Shown piece after piece: positions 35,581-43,224 of a DNA stretch of 64,000 nucleotides; positions within the stretch are counted from its first letter, which is position 1; each line of letters opens with the position of its first letter. A program made the translations under genes and the position numbers. A model generated the notes under the pieces. The model was not told where the DNA came from. It was given only the letters and a program-made list of their open reading frames with translations, and did not search any database. Origin of the DNA: Yinghuangia soli (GTDB lineage Bacteria > Actinomycetota > Actinomycetes > Streptomycetales > Streptomycetaceae); assembly GCF_021502675.1 (NCBI RefSeq), contig NZ_JAKFHA010000003.1:76644-140643 (forward strand), written 5' to 3'.

Positions 35581-35760
35581 ATGGTCAAGAAGATCGTTGT
35601 CGCTGCGCTCCTCCTCGCTCCCGCATCCATTGCCGTGGCAGCCCCGGCGCATGCCGACGTTGCCACCACGGAATCGCGGACTGCGGAAACCCGTGTGGTC
35701 AGCTACGGACACAGCTTGGGCGGTGCTCTGGCTGAGCTCCAGGCGATCTACCTGAAGTAG
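35581..35760 (+). CDS. Small secreted protein with a lipase-like GHSLGG motif, 59 aa
   Basis: A signal peptide (VKKIVVAALLLAPASIAVAA, with cleavage near APAHA-D) is followed by 35 residues that end in VVSYGHSLGGALAELQAIYL. GHSLGGALAEL is the nucleophile elbow of class-3 lipases, but nothing else of a lipase is present. It may be a deletion remnant of a secreted lipase or an unrelated small protein. It follows the XRE gene by about 200 bases. Confidence 0.5.
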   Translation: MVKKIVVAALLLAPASIAVAAPAHADVATTESRTAETRVVSYGHSLGGALAELQAIYLK

Positions 35761-35932
35761 CCGCACAAGGGCGACGGGCGCTCGAACGTGCCGGTCTTGG
35801 ACGCGCCGACGTCCGGGAGCCCCATCGGCTGGACCGAGCACCTGCCGCTGAGGCCCACCCGGTACCGGACCGGTCGGGGCTCGGGGGGAACCGCCGACCG
35901 GGCCGGCACCGGGTGGGCGCGGCCGGCAGGGG

Positions 35933-36409
35933 TCAGTAACTGCCGGTTGTCCCGTAGAAGGTCCAGGGGCCGTTGTCGTAGTGGGCGGTCGCGTACGAGG
36001 TGACGTTCGCGTCGTTGACCTGCTTGGTGTAGCAGGCGCTCTTCCCGGTCGGGATGTTGCAGGTCATTTCCTTGCCGTCGCTATTGCGGTGCACGGTGGC
36101 GCTCCCGCAATAGTCCACGCCCGGCTGGCAGGCCGGTGCGCCTGTGACGATCTTGGCCCAGGTCGTCCGGCAGGCGGTGCTGTAGTACAGGTAGACGGTG
36201 CCGCTGCTTCCTCCGGGCGAGGTGAGCGGGGCGCTGCGTACAGGTGATCCGGTGTCCGCACACTTCACGCCGTTGACGTAGCTGCCGGGGTCGGTGCCGT
36301 CGTACGGCGCGTCGTACGCCTGGGCCGGCAGCGCCCCCAGGCCCACCTGCGCCCCGAACAGCGCTCCGGTGGTCCCGGCGATCGTCGCCGCCGATCTGGT
36401 CATCCGCAT
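35933..36409 (-). CDS. Secreted DUF2690 protein, 158 aa
   Basis: A signal peptide (SAATIAGTTGALFGAQVGLG then ALPAQA-Y) precedes the DUF2690 core: SYVNGVKCADTGSPVRSAPL, GTVYLYYSTACRTTWAKIVT. Paired Cys residues (in VKCAD, TACRTT, APACQPG, YCGSA, TCNIP, SACYT) are probably disulphide-bonded. ATG 36409 with GGAGG 8 bases upstream is preferred. The family is extracellular and of unknown role in actinobacteria. Confidence 0.88.
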   Translation of the reverse strand: MRMTRSAATIAGTTGALFGAQVGLGALPAQAYDAPYDGTDPGSYVNGVKCADTGSPVRSAPLTSPGGSSGTVYLYYSTACRTTWAKIVTGAPACQPGVDYCGSATVHRNSDGKEMTCNIPTGKSACYTKQVNDANVTSYATAHYDNGPWTFYGTTGSY

Positions 36410-36753
36410 CTCTTCGCTACCTCCAAGGCAGGCACACACGAGGGATGGCACGCAGGACTGGTGGCACATAGGGCACGTAGGGCGGGCACGCCGGGCCACG
36501 GGAACCCGACGTGCCCGCCTCGGATACGTCGCGCCGGAGCGCCCGACGGATCGGGCGACTCCGACGGGCGAAGGCTAGTGGCTGCGGGCCGTCCGGCAGG
36601 AGTCGTCGACTCTTTCCTTTTGGGTATGGGCAACTCTCTTGCTTTGAGCGGCAGTTGACAGATCGGAACGGGTGCGTTCGGCAAGACGCGGGCCGCCGCG
36701 CGGAGGCTCCTGCGGCGCTTTCGGAAATTGCCGCAAAGATTCTCGGCCGGTGA
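36410..36753. other. Intergenic region without a gene
   Basis: No protein-like frame is supported. It contains the promoter of the DUF2690 gene (an A/T-richer stretch at 36610-36660) and an isolated TTGACA at 36655-36660 whose downstream -10 is weak. Confidence 0.5.
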
Positions 36754-36780
36754 TGTCGAGAACGCGCGTCCGGCTTCGTC
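36754..36780 (+). promoter_or_regulatory. Candidate ECF42-type promoter of the DGPF gene
   Basis: TGTCGA (36754-36759) and CGTC (36777-36780) are spaced by 17 bases. Both match what I recall of the ECF42 target promoter (-35 TGTCGA, -10 CG-rich CG(A/T)C). The site is 54 bases ahead of a DGPF/YciI gene, and an ECF42-like sigma gene lies immediately downstream of that gene. Confidence 0.55.
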
Positions 36781-36833
36781 CCCGCAGTGAACGCGACCAC
36801 AATGGGGTCGCACCGGCACCTGGGAGACCCGTC

Positions 36834-37241
36834 ATGGCCAAGTACCTGCTGCTCAAGCACTACCGCGGTGGTCCGACCCCGCTCTACGACGTGCCCATGG
36901 ACCAGTGGACGCCCGAGGAGGTCACCGCCCACATCCAGTACATGCAGGACTTCGCGGACCGGCTGGAAAAGACGGGCGAGTTCGTCGACGGCCAGGCGCT
37001 CGCGCCCGGCGGGACGTTCGTGCGGTACGACGGCGAGGGCCGTCCGCCGGTGACCGACGGGCCGTTCGCGGAGACCAAGGACCTCATCGCCGGCTGGATG
37101 GTGATCGACGTCGACACGTACGAGCGGGCCCTGGAACTGGCCGGCGAGCTGTCCGCGGCGCCGGGGGCGGGCGGGAAGCCGCTGCACGAGTGGCTGGAGG
37201 TGCGCCCGTTCCTGACCGTGCACCCGACCACCACGGACTGA
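36834..37241 (+). CDS. YciI/DGPF-domain protein, 135 aa
   Basis: The DGPF motif that names the family is present: PVTDGPFAETKDLIAGWMVI, after MAKYLLLKHYRGGPTPL and YMQDFADRLEKTGEFVDGQA. It is a dimeric alpha/beta barrel protein of unknown reaction. It is next to an ECF42-like sigma gene, the conserved partnership for this sigma group. ATG 36834 with GGAGAC is the start. Confidence 0.93.
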   Translation: MAKYLLLKHYRGGPTPLYDVPMDQWTPEEVTAHIQYMQDFADRLEKTGEFVDGQALAPGGTFVRYDGEGRPPVTDGPFAETKDLIAGWMVIDVDTYERALELAGELSAAPGAGGKPLHEWLEVRPFLTVHPTTTD

Positions 37242-37242
37242 C

Positions 37243-37294
37243 GGACTGGACGGGCGGACTGGACGGGCGGACTGGACGGGCGGACTGGACGGGC
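37243..37294. repeat. Four perfect tandem copies of a 13-bp unit
   Basis: GGACTGGACGGGC occurs four times without change directly after the DGPF stop codon (37243-37255, 37256-37268, 37269-37281, 37282-37294). No spacers are present, so it is not a CRISPR. A related motif also makes the GTGTGPGP repeats in the next protein. Confidence 0.9.
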
Positions 37295-37385
37295 GGACCT
37301 GCAGACTGGGTCCGGAGCCAGGCCCACGAGCGGTCCGGGGCACCTGGCCGACGGTGCCCCGGGCCGCCCCGGAATTCGTCGACTC

Positions 37386-38696
37386 ATGGATTCGTGGATT
37401 CCTGGTGGCATCGAGGATGCGGAGGTACTCGTGGCCGAGCGGCGGATCGGCGAGGCAGCCGGACCTGGGACTGGGACTGGGCCCGGACCTGGCGCTGGGA
37501 CTGGCACTGGGACTGGGCCTGGGCCTGCAAGCAGCCTGGACGAGCCCCTGCTGCGCAGCCTTACCCCCGGCGTTTTGGGCGTCCTCGTCCGCCGCGGAGC
37601 GGACTTCGCAGCGGCCGAGGACGCCGTGCAGGACGCCTTGGTCGAGGCGTTCCGCGTCTGGCCCGCCGACGGCGTGCCGCGCGACCCGAAGGGCTGGCTG
37701 GTCACCGTCGCGTGGCGCAAGTTCCTGGACGCGACGCGGGCGGACACCGCGCGCCGCCGCCGGGAGGATCGCGTCGACGTCGAACCGCCGCCCGGCCCCG
37801 CGCCGGCTGCGGACGACACGCTCCAGTTGTACTTCCTATGCGCGCATCCGTCCCTGACGGCGTCGTCGGCGGTCGCGCTGACGCTGCGGGCGGTCGGCGG
37901 GCTGACCACGCGGCAGATCGCGCAGGCCTACCTGGTGCCCGAGGCGACCATGGCGCAGCGCATCAGCCGGGCCAAGCGCACCGTGTCCGGGGTGCGGTTC
38001 GACCGGCCCGGCGATGTCGCGACCGTGCTGCGGGTGTTGTATCTGGTCTTCAACGAGGGCTATTCCGGCGACGTCGACCTGGCCGCGGAGGCCATCCGCC
38101 TGACCCGGCAGCTCGCGGCCGCGATCGACCATCCCGAGGTGGCGGGGCTGCTGGCGCTGATGCTGCTCCATCACGCCCGGCGGGCGGCCCGGACGGCACC
38201 CGACGGCAGCCTCGTTCCGCTCGCCGAGCAGGACCGGACGCTGTGGGACACGACGGCGATCGCCGAGGGCGTGGAGATCCTGCAGACCGCGCTCGCCCGC
38301 GACCGGCTGGGCGAGTTCCAAGCGCAGGCCGCGATCGCCGCGCTGCACGCGGACGCCCTGGCGGCCGAGGAGACCGACTGGGTGCAGATCGTCGAGTGGT
38401 ACGACGAGCTCGCCGGCCTGACCGACAACCCGGTCGTACGCCTCAACCGCGCGGTCGCGGTCGGCGAGGCGGACGGCCCGCGCGCGGGCCTGGCGGCGCT
38501 CTCCTCGGTGGACCCGGCGGTGCCGCGCCACGCCGCGGTGGCGGCGTACCTCCACGAATGCGACGGCGACCTCGCCACGGCGGCGCGGCTGTACGCGCAG
38601 GCCGCCCGCGAGGCCCCCAACCTCCCCGAACGCGACCACCTGACCCGCCAGGCCGCCCGCTTGAACACCCGGCTCAATACCCGCCGACCGCGCTGA
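37386..38696 (+). CDS. ECF42-like RNA polymerase sigma factor, 436 aa
   Basis: Sigma region 2 (AAEDAVQDALVEAFRVWPAD, then PRDPKGWLVTVAWRKFLDAT) and region 4 (VGGLTTRQIAQAYLVPEATM then AQRISRAKRTV) are followed by a long C-terminal extension with DUF6596/TPR-like helices (VLYLVFNEGYSGDVDLAAEA; LMLLHHARRAAR; VVRLNRAVAVGEADGPRAGL). This layout and the adjacent DGPF gene define the ECF42-type group. The N-terminus is extended by Gly-Thr/Pro repeats (TGTGPGPGAGTG). The start is ATG 37386, though a later start is possible. Its promoter target may be 36754-36780. Confidence 0.92.
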   Translation: MDSWIPGGIEDAEVLVAERRIGEAAGPGTGTGPGPGAGTGTGTGPGPASSLDEPLLRSLTPGVLGVLVRRGADFAAAEDAVQDALVEAFRVWPADGVPRDPKGWLVTVAWRKFLDATRADTARRRREDRVDVEPPPGPAPAADDTLQLYFLCAHPSLTASSAVALTLRAVGGLTTRQIAQAYLVPEATMAQRISRAKRTVSGVRFDRPGDVATVLRVLYLVFNEGYSGDVDLAAEAIRLTRQLAAAIDHPEVAGLLALMLLHHARRAARTAPDGSLVPLAEQDRTLWDTTAIAEGVEILQTALARDRLGEFQAQAAIAALHADALAAEETDWVQIVEWYDELAGLTDNPVVRLNRAVAVGEADGPRAGLAALSSVDPAVPRHAAVAAYLHECDGDLATAARLYAQAAREAPNLPERDHLTRQAARLNTRLNTRRPR

Positions 38697-38877
38697 TCGG
38701 ACGCAGCTGCCCAGGGCCCGACCGCCGCGACATGGCCGGGCCCGGTACGCCCCGTCACGGGCGTACCGTCCGCATGGCATCGTGCCCCGGGCGATCCGGA
38801 AGGCCACGCAGTGGAACCCGGCACATCCGGCATGAGCGATGCTTCTGCGACGGGGCGCACCTACCGGGGAAGGGGCA

Positions 38878-39519
38878 GTGGTGCAAGCGGACAGGTCGGA
38901 GGCCGGTGGGCCCCGAGGGGACTACTCGGCAATGGCAGGTTTTGCACTGTCGCTGTACGAGTCCGGGCTGGGGCCGGGCGAAGTTCTCCGGCGGTGCTAC
39001 GGGGTGCCGTTTCCGCACGAGTTCTTGATTCTGTCCGAACCACAGGAAATGAACGGGGATTTGCTGGTCGACCTCTTCGACCAGCCGTGGCAGATGGCTG
39101 TCCCCCCGGAACGTGGCGGCCCTCGCACTTCCGCATTGCCGCGCCGGGAGGAACACGAGCGGGCCCTGCTTGCCCGTGATCCGGACCTGCTGCCCCTGCT
39201 CGTGCCGCTCGGTGTGCGTGAACGCCATGGCGGCAAGACCATCGGCTACCGGCTCAGTGAACTGGCCGTCGGACGCACCACGGTCTTCGCGCTTCCCCGC
39301 GACGCCCGGCCCGGCAGCGCCATCGAGCGTGTCGGCCACTCCCTGCTGGCGCTACTGCACGAACACCACGCCGACGCCCACAAGGCTGCGCGCGATCAGT
39401 ACAACGCACCGTCCAACCGAGGCTTCGGGATGGTCGACGCCGACGAGGTGGACGAATTGGCCGCCCTGCTCCGTCACGTCCAGGACTTGCAGCGCCGCAC
39501 GACCGAGCAGCCACAGTGA
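38878..39519 (+). CDS. Hypothetical protein, about 213 aa
   Basis: No domain recognised. The core begins MAGFALSLYESGLGPGEVLR (ATG 38932) and has YGVPFPHEFLILSEPQEMNG, with a C-terminal helix VDELAALLRHVQDLQRRTTE. The pattern 'P-HEFLIL-E' resembles the SMI1/KNR4-like fold weakly. GTG 38878 with GGGAAGGGG upstream is chosen. No signal peptide; function unknown. Confidence 0.6.
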   Translation: MVQADRSEAGGPRGDYSAMAGFALSLYESGLGPGEVLRRCYGVPFPHEFLILSEPQEMNGDLLVDLFDQPWQMAVPPERGGPRTSALPRREEHERALLARDPDLLPLLVPLGVRERHGGKTIGYRLSELAVGRTTVFALPRDARPGSAIERVGHSLLALLHEHHADAHKAARDQYNAPSNRGFGMVDADEVDELAALLRHVQDLQRRTTEQPQ

Positions 39520-39594
39520 TGGTCTGCCCCTGTGACCCTCACGAAGTATCTGCCGCAGCCGTTTTCAAGAAGCCTCGACAACCCTGTCGACTGC

Positions 39595-39851
39595 GTTCAG
39601 CCGGAGCAGGCGCCGCGCTGGTCGGCCTGCCATTCGCAGACCGGGCACAGGGTGATGCCGCGCTGGGCGGCCGGATACTCGGTCGGCTTCCCGCACTGGA
39701 CGCAGTCGGCGTAGGGCGGCCCTACGGGGACCGGTTGTTGTGCGTCGCTGCTGCTGCGGGGGCGGCTCGGCGTTGCGCAGTAGGACGACGTGTCCGGGTC
39801 CGCGGCCTCTGCCGCCGCCGAAGGCTCTGCCACGTCCTGCGAGTCGCTCAT
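39595..39851 (-). CDS. Small zinc-ribbon protein, 84 aa
   Basis: The end of the protein carries two CxxC knuckles (YADCVQCGKPTEYPAAQRGI and TLCPVCEWQADQ), a zinc-ribbon arrangement. The first 40 residues are Ala/Ser-rich and likely disordered. Similar small proteins of this type are common in Streptomyces. Function unknown. It is convergent with the gene at 38878. Confidence 0.8.
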
Positions 39852-39894
39852 GCCGCGACTGTACTGGCCCGGGCCGGGCGTACCGGGGTGCGGG

Positions 39895-40413
39895 TCACCG
39901 GCCGTCGGCCACCGGGGCGGGCGGCGGCGCCGTGGATTCGCGGGCCGCGGCCAACACGATGGGGTCGCTGCAGCCGCGAGCGTAGTGCGCGATGCGGCGG
40001 CGGATCTCCCGGCCGAGGATGAACGTGCCGATGCGGTCGGCGACCGGTGCCAGCCAACTCGGGCGGCATCCGAAGTTGTAGCGCCAGACCGCGCGGGTGC
40101 GGGACGGGTCCCCTTCGACCGGCAGGAAGCGCCAGCCGCCGCCCATCTTGGCGAAGAACCATGAGCCTTCGACCATCTTCATGCCCACATTGGTCGGCGG
40201 CTGGTACGAGACGTACTCGCTGACCATGCGGAACCCGGCGCGGTGCACGGTCAGCGTGCGGACGCCCTTCGCGGGGGCGGTGGCGCCGTCCAGGAAATGC
40301 TGGCGGCGGATGAACGGGTCCCAGCGCTTGCGGCCCTCGCCGGTGGTCTGCGACACGGCGAAGGCCGTCGCGATGTCGACGGGGACCTCGACGGACGCTT
40401 CGACCATGGGCAT
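39895..40413 (-). CDS. SRPBCC-family protein, 172 aa
   Basis: START-type beta/alpha layout: ASVEVPVDIATAFAVSQTTG, FIRRQHFLDGATAP, GWRFLPVEGDPSRTRAVWRY, and a C-terminal helix with ARGCSDPIVLAAA. This is the polyketide-cyclase/dehydrase-like subgroup. ATG 40413 (with GGATGGGG upstream) is chosen although ATG 40407 is possible. It is near a TetR gene on the same strand. Confidence 0.82.
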   Translation of the reverse strand: MPMVEASVEVPVDIATAFAVSQTTGEGRKRWDPFIRRQHFLDGATAPAKGVRTLTVHRAGFRMVSEYVSYQPPTNVGMKMVEGSWFFAKMGGGWRFLPVEGDPSRTRAVWRYNFGCRPSWLAPVADRIGTFILGREIRRRIAHYARGCSDPIVLAAARESTAPPPAPVADGR

Positions 40414-40570
40414 GACCCCATCCTGCCAAACCCGCCTCCTCGCCGCCGGACACGTGACGGCCGTGCCAAGCCGAGGACCTGACCGGTGAGGTCGCCGACC
40501 CGCAAGTGATGGTACGTACGTATCCAATAAGCGCCGCGCCATCCGCCGATCGTTTCAGCGCCGGCCCCGG

Positions 40571-41185
40571 TCACCGCCCCTCCTTCGGCCCGAAGATGCG
40601 GTCCAGGTGGTACGTGACCACTCGTCCCGCCGCCTCGGCGCTGCGCTGGCCGACCAGCACGCTCGTGCCCAACCCGGCCGAGATGGCCAGCAGTCCGGCG
40701 ATCTCCGCGGCCGGATCCAGGCCGGCCGGCACTTCACCCGCGTCCTGGGCCGCGCGCAAACGTCCCACGAGGTGGTTCTCGAGCGCGTCGGGGCCGTCGG
40801 TGAACGCCTGCGCGGCCAGGGTGCGGTCGGTCAGCGCGAGGGTCGCGTACGCGGTGTAGACCAGGTGCAGATCGCGACTGGCACGGTCGGTGGGCAGGCC
40901 TTCGTACAGCGTGGCCTCGAGGATGTCGCGGACGCTCGGCCTGCTGCCCGCCGCCCTGATCCGGGCCTGGATGCGCTCGCCGAGCTGCTCCCCGAGCCGC
41001 TCGTACGCGTAGAAAAACAGCCGGTCCTTGGACTCGAAGTAGTACTGCACCAGCCGCACCGACACCCCCGCCTCGGCGGCGACCTCGCGCATGCCCGCGG
41101 CGTGCAGCCCGTGCGCGGCCGCGACCCTGACCAGGGCGTCGGCGATCTGGCGGCGCCGTTCTTCGTGGTCCACGCGCTTGGGCAC
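40571..41185 (-). CDS. TetR-family regulator, 204 aa
   Basis: The helix-turn-helix is MREVAAEAGVSVRLVQYYFE, then SKDRLFFYAYERLGEQLGER. The C-terminal domain is of the AcrR/BetI-like type (PSVRDILEATLYEGLPTDRA). It is divergent from an alpha/beta hydrolase gene (41309), the probable target. A shared A/T-rich stretch with TCATGA and AGTAAAAACT (about 41254-41284) is the likely operator region. Confidence 0.93.
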   Translation of the reverse strand: MPKRVDHEERRRQIADALVRVAAAHGLHAAGMREVAAEAGVSVRLVQYYFESKDRLFFYAYERLGEQLGERIQARIRAAGSRPSVRDILEATLYEGLPTDRASRDLHLVYTAYATLALTDRTLAAQAFTDGPDALENHLVGRLRAAQDAGEVPAGLDPAAEIAGLLAISAGLGTSVLVGQRSAEAAGRVVTYHLDRIFGPKEGR

Positions 41186-41308
41186 CTGGTGCGTTCCTTC
41201 CGTGGTCGGACTGCGGCGGCCGACCGGTGCGCCGCCGTGCTCGCCTCATTCTCCCATCATGATACGTTCGTGGAGTAAAAACTTCCCCAGGCTCCCAAGG
41301 AGGCAGCA

Positions 41309-42205
41309 ATGGGCGACGGCGGCACCCGGGCAGGCATCGGCACGTTCCGCACCGAGGAAGCCCGCACCCGATTCCTGGCTGCGTACGACGAGGCCTTCTA
41401 CGCCTGGCCGCTCCCCCGTACCGAGGTCGACGTGACCACGGACTTCGGCACCACACACGTACACCGCTCCGGACCCGAGGCCGGCGAACCCGTCGTACTG
41501 CTGCACGGGCACGGCGCGAACGCCTCGAACTGGGCGCCGCAGATCGCCGCGCTCGCCGCACGCCACCCGGTGTACGCGGTCGACACGATCGACGACCCGG
41601 GACGCAGCGTGCAGACCGCGCCGATCTCGGGTTCCGCGGATGCGGCCCGCTGGCTCGGGCAGGTGCTGGCCGGGCTCGGCCTGGACCGCGTGCACCTGGT
41701 CGGCCATTCCTACGGCGGCTGGCTGACCCTCAATCAGGCCGCGCACGGCCCGGAGCGCCTGGCCACCGCAACCGTGCTGGACCCCGGCGGTCTGCAGAAG
41801 GTCCGGGCCAAGTTCTACTTCACCATGATCGGCGGCGCGCTGGCGGCGGCCGCACCGCGGCGTACCCGACCGTGGTTCGCCGACAAACTGGCCAACCACG
41901 CGCTCGTCATGGATCCGCGCATGATGGCGCCGGTGATGATCGGCGCGCGCTCGTTCGGCCCGCAGCGCAGTGCGGCACGGCCGTTCACGGACGACGAACT
42001 GCGTTCCATCGGCGTCCCTTTGCTGGTCCTCAACGCCGCACGCAGCACGCTCCTGCATCCGGCACCGGCGCTCGAACGCGCCCTCTCGCTGGTCCTGCGC
42101 GCGGAGGGCGAGGTGGTACCGGGCGTGGGCCACGGCCTGTCGTTCGAGGACCCCGACTATGTGAACGACCGCATTCTGAAGTTCGTCGAGTCCGAGCGCG
42201 ACTGA
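41309..42205 (+). CDS. Alpha/beta-hydrolase, 298 aa
   Basis: Classic alpha/beta-hydrolase elements: oxyanion HGHGANASNWAPQIAALAAR, nucleophile in HLVGHSYGGWLTLNQAAHGP, acidic residue in VLNAARSTLL-HPA region, and His in VVPGVGHGLSFEDP. It belongs to the soluble epoxide/ester hydrolase type. Divergent from a TetR gene, so it is probably inducible. Substrate unknown. Confidence 0.92.
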   Translation: MGDGGTRAGIGTFRTEEARTRFLAAYDEAFYAWPLPRTEVDVTTDFGTTHVHRSGPEAGEPVVLLHGHGANASNWAPQIAALAARHPVYAVDTIDDPGRSVQTAPISGSADAARWLGQVLAGLGLDRVHLVGHSYGGWLTLNQAAHGPERLATATVLDPGGLQKVRAKFYFTMIGGALAAAAPRRTRPWFADKLANHALVMDPRMMAPVMIGARSFGPQRSAARPFTDDELRSIGVPLLVLNAARSTLLHPAPALERALSLVLRAEGEVVPGVGHGLSFEDPDYVNDRILKFVESERD

Positions 42206-42216
42206 ACGCCGGCTTC

Positions 42217-42303
42217 GCCTCAGGCGGCCGCGTCGGGCTCAGACGGCCTCCGTCGGGCTCAGCCGGGCTCGGTCGGCCTCATCCGGGCTCGGCCCGACCT
42301 GGG
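42217..42303. repeat. Imperfect repeats of a GTCGGGCTCAG-type motif
   Basis: Variants of (C)GTCGGGCTCAG and CGGCCTC recur several times between two convergent genes. The region probably ends both transcripts. No clean hairpin was selected. Confidence 0.4.
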
Positions 42304-42309
42304 TCGGAC

Positions 42310-43065
42310 TCAGCCGCAGCCGTACTGGAGGGAGACCTGCGTGCCTCTGGCCACGGCCGTGCCCGCGGGTGGTGTCGAGTAGAGGAATCGGCAGTTGTCC
42401 CAGTACGGGTCCACGTAGGTCGCCCGCCATACCGGGTCCAGGGTGAGTCCGGCCGCCTCCACTGCGGTGATGGCGTCGCGCGGACGGCTGCCCCGCAGGT
42501 CTGGCATGGTCGCCTGGGTGGCGCCGGGCTTTGCAACGCTGACGGTCACCTTGGCGCCGCCGGGCAGTTGGGTTCCGGACGCGGGGTTGGTGGCGGTGAC
42601 CGAGCCGGCCGGCCGCGTGGACACCACGTCCGTACGCGCGACGGTGAACCCTGCGGCGGTCAGGCGTGCCGCGGCCTGGTCGTACGTTGCGCCCACGACG
42701 TCGGGGACCGGCACCCGCTGCGGGGGCGGCGCGGCCGTCGGACGGGTCGTTGCAGGGGTCGCCTTTGCCGAACTCAGCGGCGTGGGGGTGGATTTCGGTG
42801 TCCGCGATGGCGAGGCGGCCGATGCGGGCCAGGTGCTCGGCGCAGTGCCGGGACTGGCTCCTTGGCCGCCCGGCGACACCGTGACCGGCACCGATTCCGA
42901 CGTCGACGGCGCCGTGCTCGCCGCGGCACCGGCGGTCTTCCCGCCGCCCCCGTCGGCGCATCCCACCGCCACCGACAACGCCAACAGCAACCCGGCAGCG
43001 CCAACAGCGCGGCCTATGCCTGGCAGGCGCCCCGATCCGTACCTTGAGTGCCCGATCGGCCGCAC
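42310..43065 (-). CDS. PASTA-domain lipoprotein, 251 aa
   Basis: A signal peptide ends in the lipobox-like LLLALSVAVGCADGGGG. A Ser/Pro/Thr-rich linker (about 38-118) leads to two PASTA repeats: VPVPDVVGATYDQAAARLTA with TVARTDVVSTRPAG, and MPDLRGSRPRDAITAVEAAG with LTLDPVWRATYVDP. PASTA domains bind muropeptides or lipid II. A single disulphide is possible between C in DNCRFL and the last YGCG. The start is GTG with GGGAG at 5 bases. It is next to a soluble Ser/Thr kinase on the same strand. Confidence 0.87.
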   Translation of the reverse strand: MRPIGHSRYGSGRLPGIGRAVGAAGLLLALSVAVGCADGGGGKTAGAAASTAPSTSESVPVTVSPGGQGASPGTAPSTWPASAASPSRTPKSTPTPLSSAKATPATTRPTAAPPPQRVPVPDVVGATYDQAAARLTAAGFTVARTDVVSTRPAGSVTATNPASGTQLPGGAKVTVSVAKPGATQATMPDLRGSRPRDAITAVEAAGLTLDPVWRATYVDPYWDNCRFLYSTPPAGTAVARGTQVSLQYGCG

Positions 43066-43224
43066 ACAAACTCCCGTTCCAGGCTGCCTGTCGGGCAGCG
43101 CCCCCTCACAACGACCAGGCAGGTTAGCCAGCCCGACGAGCAGAGTCGATCACGCTAGCCATTGCGCGCCGAATCGCTTTGCTGACAGGAGGTGTTGGGG
43201 GGTGCCGACACGCTTGCAGGCGGC

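Noticed and set aside
37243-37294. Tandem repeats considered as a CRISPR array
   Set aside because: Units are 13 bp with no spacers and no cas genes are seen.
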